DNA from: Saccoglossus kowalevskii
Lineage: Eukaryota > Hemichordata > Enteropneusta > Harrimaniidae
Assembly (NCBI RefSeq): GCF_000003605.2
Contig: NW_003116949.1
Span: 97,146 to 108,468 of the forward strand
Direction of reading: 5' to 3'
DNA: 11,323 nucleotides
Shown: positions 8,791 through 11,323 of the stretch, piece by piece
Layout: the number at the start of each line of letters is the position of its first letter
How positions within the stretch are numbered: the first letter of the stretch is position 1
Program-made: the position numbers and the translations under genes
The notes under the pieces: generated by a model
What the model was told of the DNA's origin: nothing
What the model saw: only the letters and a program-made list of their open reading frames with translations
The model's database searches: none

Positions 8791-9142
8791 GTGCTGACCA
8801 CCATGCTTCAAAGCTCAATGTTGAAATACTGATCTTTAAAATATATGGCATTGAGATACCCTTTAATTTACTTCATTAAAATTGGCCATCATCATATGTG
8901 TATAGCATATAATTAAGTGAAGAAATATTCCAAAGTACAATCAAATTTGTAGAACCCCATATGATGTTTTGACCTCATAATGATTCTATGAACTTAGTTT
9001 GTCTTGTTTTTATGTGGGATCTCTCAGTGAACTAACTATTGCCAGAATTAGATTTTTTCAGATTGCATCATGTAGTACTAATAGCAAAAAGTTAACAAAC
9101 CTGTAATTCCATATTTATTGTATTCATTGTACTTTATTTCAG

Positions 9143-9174
9143 AATGTTAGAAGAAACTAAAAAACTAAGCCAAG
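9143..9174 (+). CDS. Coiled-coil gene, seventh visible exon, 32-nt small exon (residues 298-308)
   Basis: The exon is only 32 nt, phase 2 in and phase 1 out, between ATTTCAG (ending 9142) and GTAAGA (9175). Its first A completes Lys298, followed by MLEETKKLSQ (299-308), and its last G begins the codon for Ala309. It is identified by strong splice signals on both sides, by exact phase agreement with both neighbours, and by coding that continues the coiled coil. Without it, the exons on either side are out of phase. Confidence 0.78.
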
Positions 9175-9765
9175 GTAAGAAAAATTTATATTAGTAAACT
9201 ATTAAAAAAGCTTGTACTCTAAAAGTTAAAGGATACAGAAATGAAACTGATTGATGAATCTTTTATCATTTATCCTCTTTACAACTTACAACTAAACAGA
9301 AATCTAAAACACCATTTTTGACATGATTAAGAAAGTAGTAACGGTACACTTGTAAAACAAACACTGAGATTGGTTACTCTCGAATATTGAAATCTCATCT
9401 TCCAAATGCAAGTTTTTTGCTTTATTTTTGAATGTGCTGAGATAACTTTAGAAAAAGATTATATTGTCGTACCACTGGATTGTAAAATCCTTTAAAGAAC
9501 AAGTTATAATTGATTTATAACATACATTGTAATTTACTAGATATGAAAAAAAAAAAGTTTGACATGCATTGAAGCCATTGGATTGGCTTTTACAGTGAAA
9601 TAACACCATTGATACCAGAAACTAATTATATTAGTTTCATAACATGTTTTCACCACTAGAGGACAGTGTTCAACTTAAAAGGTGTATCACATCAAAAGTT
9701 TCCAAACATTTTTTTTTTCTTCTGAGATTTACAACAAATAGATAAAAATGTATTTTTTTTATCAG
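9175..9765 (+). other. Intron 7 (591 nt)
   Basis: Phase 1, GTAAGA donor. The acceptor ATCAG is preceded by a run of T at 9752-9760. It is AT-rich with A and T homopolymer runs (9546-9556, 9711-9718). Nothing else was recognised. Confidence 0.8.
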
Positions 9766-9926
9766 CAAAACTCACAGACCTTGAATCTGAAGTAAAACAG
9801 GCTAAAGACACAATAGTGAAGGAACAAGAAGAAAACAAAGCTCTGAAAGAACAACATAATAGTGAACTGAAAGCTATATTGGATCTAGTAGCTGTTGAGA
9901 TCACTGACTCAGGAACAGAGTGCCAG
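9766..9926 (+). CDS. Coiled-coil gene, eighth visible exon (completes residue 309, to 362)
   Basis: The exon is 161 nt, phase 1 in and phase 0 out. The acceptor is TTTATCAG and the donor CAG|GTAAGA. It encodes the rest of Ala309, then KLTDLESEVKQAKDTIVKEQ and onward to LDLVAVEITDSGTECQ. The coiled coil continues to about residue 350 and then gives way to a short hydrophobic and polar end. The in-frame sequence past the donor reaches a stop after eight codons (TAA at 9951-9953), so retention of the intron would end the protein here. A strong donor makes splicing to a further exon more likely. Confidence 0.87.
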
Positions 9927-10994
9927 GTAAGATACAATCTCATGTCAGTGTAAAAACTTGAAATGTTTTTTTCATACAATGCATGCCTGCAAGTTGTCTA
10001 ATGTCTCCTTGTACTTTGCAAGTACCTGAAAGGTATGTAATCTTTGGACTTCTATTATCCCCCATACATCAGATGGTAACTCAATCATTTTGTGTTAGGG
10101 TGAAGAGTGGCTTGGAGGCTTTAAAAGCTCACCCAATACAATTGCTTGACCCTATATTAATAGCTCACAGTACCATATAAGTCTAAGTACAAGTTTCCTA
10201 AGTGTTTTACAAAGACTTGAAAAGTACAGGCTAACTTATGGTGGGTGGTTTTTCAGTCTTATTCTATAAATTATTTATTTTGTTGTGAATTATTATAACT
10301 TATACAAGTATTGTGATTTTGAAGAATGATTCTAAAGTACATTTGTTGTGTGTCTGTATGCAGGTGAGCATTCTGTACCTGGTCATTGTAAATTGAGGGT
10401 TGTTACTTGGAAATCTTATAACATACTTAAGTACTAATTTATGTTCTTGTTTGTTGTTCTGTATTTGTTTATCACTTTAACATTTAACCTATTGGTTTTA
10501 GCGAGACTCTTATATCTTATATTTAGTGATACTCATTTATAACATTTACTGATTACAACTCTGATCCTGGAATAGAATTTAGCAAAGTCCATGAAGTTCA
10601 TAATCATGTATGCTCCACCTGACTGCCTTGGTGGTACCTTTCACACCTTTCAGTACTTTTACCTCATAATACCGTAGCTATGCAGTGAGAATAAGTGTGA
10701 TCAATTGTTTTATGAGGGTTAATAAACCCAGCCAGAGGCTGGTTGCTCCTTTCACTTGACTGGTACACATTCACTTCAGTAAAAAGTTTATACTTTATTG
10801 CTGTCTTTTAACACTTCCCTTTTAAATTTGATCTTAGTGGCTGTATATGTTGATCTGCATGAATTCTCTGTAAATTTGGCCTTCATTTATTATTATTATT
10901 TTTTTCCTGTTATGCAACAACCAGCATATAATGATTGAGCTAATAAATAATTGCTTTCTGTTGTTTTTTAACTGCTTTGTTGCTTTCATTGTAG
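9927..10994 (+). other. Intron 8 or 3' flank (1068 nt to the next candidate acceptor)
   Basis: AT-rich non-coding sequence follows the donor at 9927. A small hairpin with arms GTACTT/AAGTAC is at 10011-10025. A 6-nt perfect stem CCAGCC-AGA-GGCTGG is at 10728-10742 and can extend to 8 bp with one bulge. A 65-codon ORF (9983-10180) has no recognisable motif. It is unclear whether the gene continues beyond the window. Confidence 0.5.
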
Positions 10995-11090
10995 TTGTTT
11001 GGTTTCAAAGGGGAATATTTAGCAACTGGCACTATTATATTAGAAATAGTGAAAGATCGTAAGACCACCCACCCTCCCATGGAAAATTAA
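10995..11090 (+). CDS. Weak candidate for a terminal coding exon
   Basis: A good polypyrimidine tract and AG (10993-10994) is followed by an open frame in phase 0, matching the phase 0 donor of the previous exon. It gives 31 codons beginning LFGFKGEYLATGTIILEIVK, with TAA at 11088-11090. An AATAAA at 11254-11259 could serve as a polyadenylation signal, with T-rich sequence after it. Against it, the residues are not coiled-coil, an open run this short is not rare, and AATAAA is common in such AT-rich DNA. A donor-like CGTAAGA at 11058 would instead make it an internal 64-nt exon. Confidence 0.2.
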   Translation: MFGFKGEYLATGTIILEIVKDRKTTHPPMEN

Positions 11091-11323
11091 TTATAAACTA
11101 CATGTAAATTACCTTATTTTAGCTGGTGTTTTGTATGGAATTTATCTTCACTGATTTTTGGCGAGATTATTGGAAAACATAAAAAAAAGGTATTTTCATA
11201 TTATCACTGACTCATCCATTCAGCGAAAATTGCTAAAATGAATTCCAAGCAAAAATAAAGTATTATACAGTATGCAAATTTACCATATTTTTTTCAAGAC
11301 CTGATTAGAAAATAAAATTCATC
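11091..11323. other. Right edge: possible 3' untranslated region or intron
   Basis: AT-rich sequence with AATAAA at 11254-11259 and a T run at 11287-11294. If the exon at 10995-11090 is real, this would be its 3' untranslated region. Otherwise it is intron. No coding signal was seen. Confidence 0.3.

Larger units (their letters stand above)
7042..9142 (+). other. Intron 6 (2101 nt)
   Basis: Phase 2, GTAAGT donor and ATTTCAG acceptor. From about 7440 to 7800 it is extremely AT-rich, with T and A runs and repeated AATAAT. An inverted repeat lies at 7406-7439, a probable minus-strand retroelement end with a CpG cluster at 8353-8790, and a second copy of an 18-nt sequence at 8907-8924. About 7050-7400 and 7800-8340 contain nothing I recognise. 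No additional exon with compatible phase was found. Confidence 0.75.
640..9926 (+). other. Spliced gene for a long coiled-coil protein (internal part, 8 exons)
   Basis: Eight exons with GT...AG borders join into 1086 nt, 362 codons, with no stop. Intron phases in order are 0, 0, 0, 1, 0, 2, 1, and the last donor is phase 0. Every donor phase matches the next acceptor, which is strong evidence that the chain is real. The protein has a first coiled coil (residues 1-58), a polar linker with five SP/TP sites (59-163), and a long second coiled coil (about 164-350) with regular Leu/Ile/Val heptads. There is no signal peptide, membrane segment or enzyme motif. Such proteins usually scaffold centrosomes, spindles, Golgi membranes or motor complexes, but this is inference from architecture alone. 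I could not match it to a named family, and both ends are probably outside the window or undetermined. Intron lengths are 3700, 499, 275, 534, 501, 2101 and 591 nt. Confidence 0.82.

Noticed and set aside
10011-10034. A possible 9-10 nt micro-exon between GCAAG and GTATGT
   Set aside because: There is no pyrimidine tract, the length breaks the phase with the next candidate acceptor, and the site is explained by a small palindrome.
10363-10370. CAG|GTGAGC, a donor-like site
   Set aside because: No acceptor lies at a suitable distance upstream with an open compatible frame.
1-11323. tRNA, snoRNA, CRISPR array, operon or bacterial signals
   Set aside because: No cloverleaf with usable A and B boxes, no paired C/D or H/ACA boxes, no regular spacer array, and the coding content is spliced and animal-like.

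Overview
The window looks like nuclear DNA from an animal, most likely an invertebrate. It is strongly AT-rich by eye and poor in CpG. Its only convincing coding content is a set of short exons bounded by GT...AG introns of about 0.3 to 3.7 kb. Interspersed-repeat remains fill much of the introns. I cannot name the species. The repeat style (AATAAA followed by a short microsatellite tail) would fit a non-vertebrate deuterostome or a lophotrochozoan, but that is only a guess.

The plus strand carries the inside of one gene for a coiled-coil protein. Eight exons (640-699, 4400-4603, 5103-5327, 5603-5729, 6264-6418, 6920-7041, 9143-9174, 9766-9926) join without any phase conflict. Together they give 1086 nt, or 362 codons with no stop. 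I number residues from the first codon seen. Residues 1-58 are a first coiled coil. Residues 59-163 are a polar linker with five Ser/Thr-Pro sites, rich in Asp in its middle. From about residue 164 to 350 there is a long second coiled coil. I do not recognise the family; the architecture would suit a centrosomal, spindle, Golgi or motor-adaptor protein. The true start and end are not secure. A strong-context ATG lies in the first exon, and a weak candidate for the last coding exon lies at 10995-11090.

Layout: 1-639 is flank or intron with nothing recognisable. 700-4399 is a long intron with a degenerate tandem repeat (about 920-1265), a short motif seen three times (2245-3034), a foldback element (3118-3220) and a minus-strand ORF with zinc-finger-like spacing (3917-4141). 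4400-7041 is the exon-dense core. 7042-9142 is a second long intron with very AT-rich sequence and a probable minus-strand retroelement end with a local CpG cluster (8353-8790). 9143-9926 holds the last two secure exons, and 9927-11323 is intron or 3' region.

I saw no RNA gene, CRISPR array, operon or intact mobile element. The window looks like an ordinary intron-rich animal gene. The points most worth a second look are its kinase-site-rich linker, its 32-nt exon, and the repeat structures in its introns.
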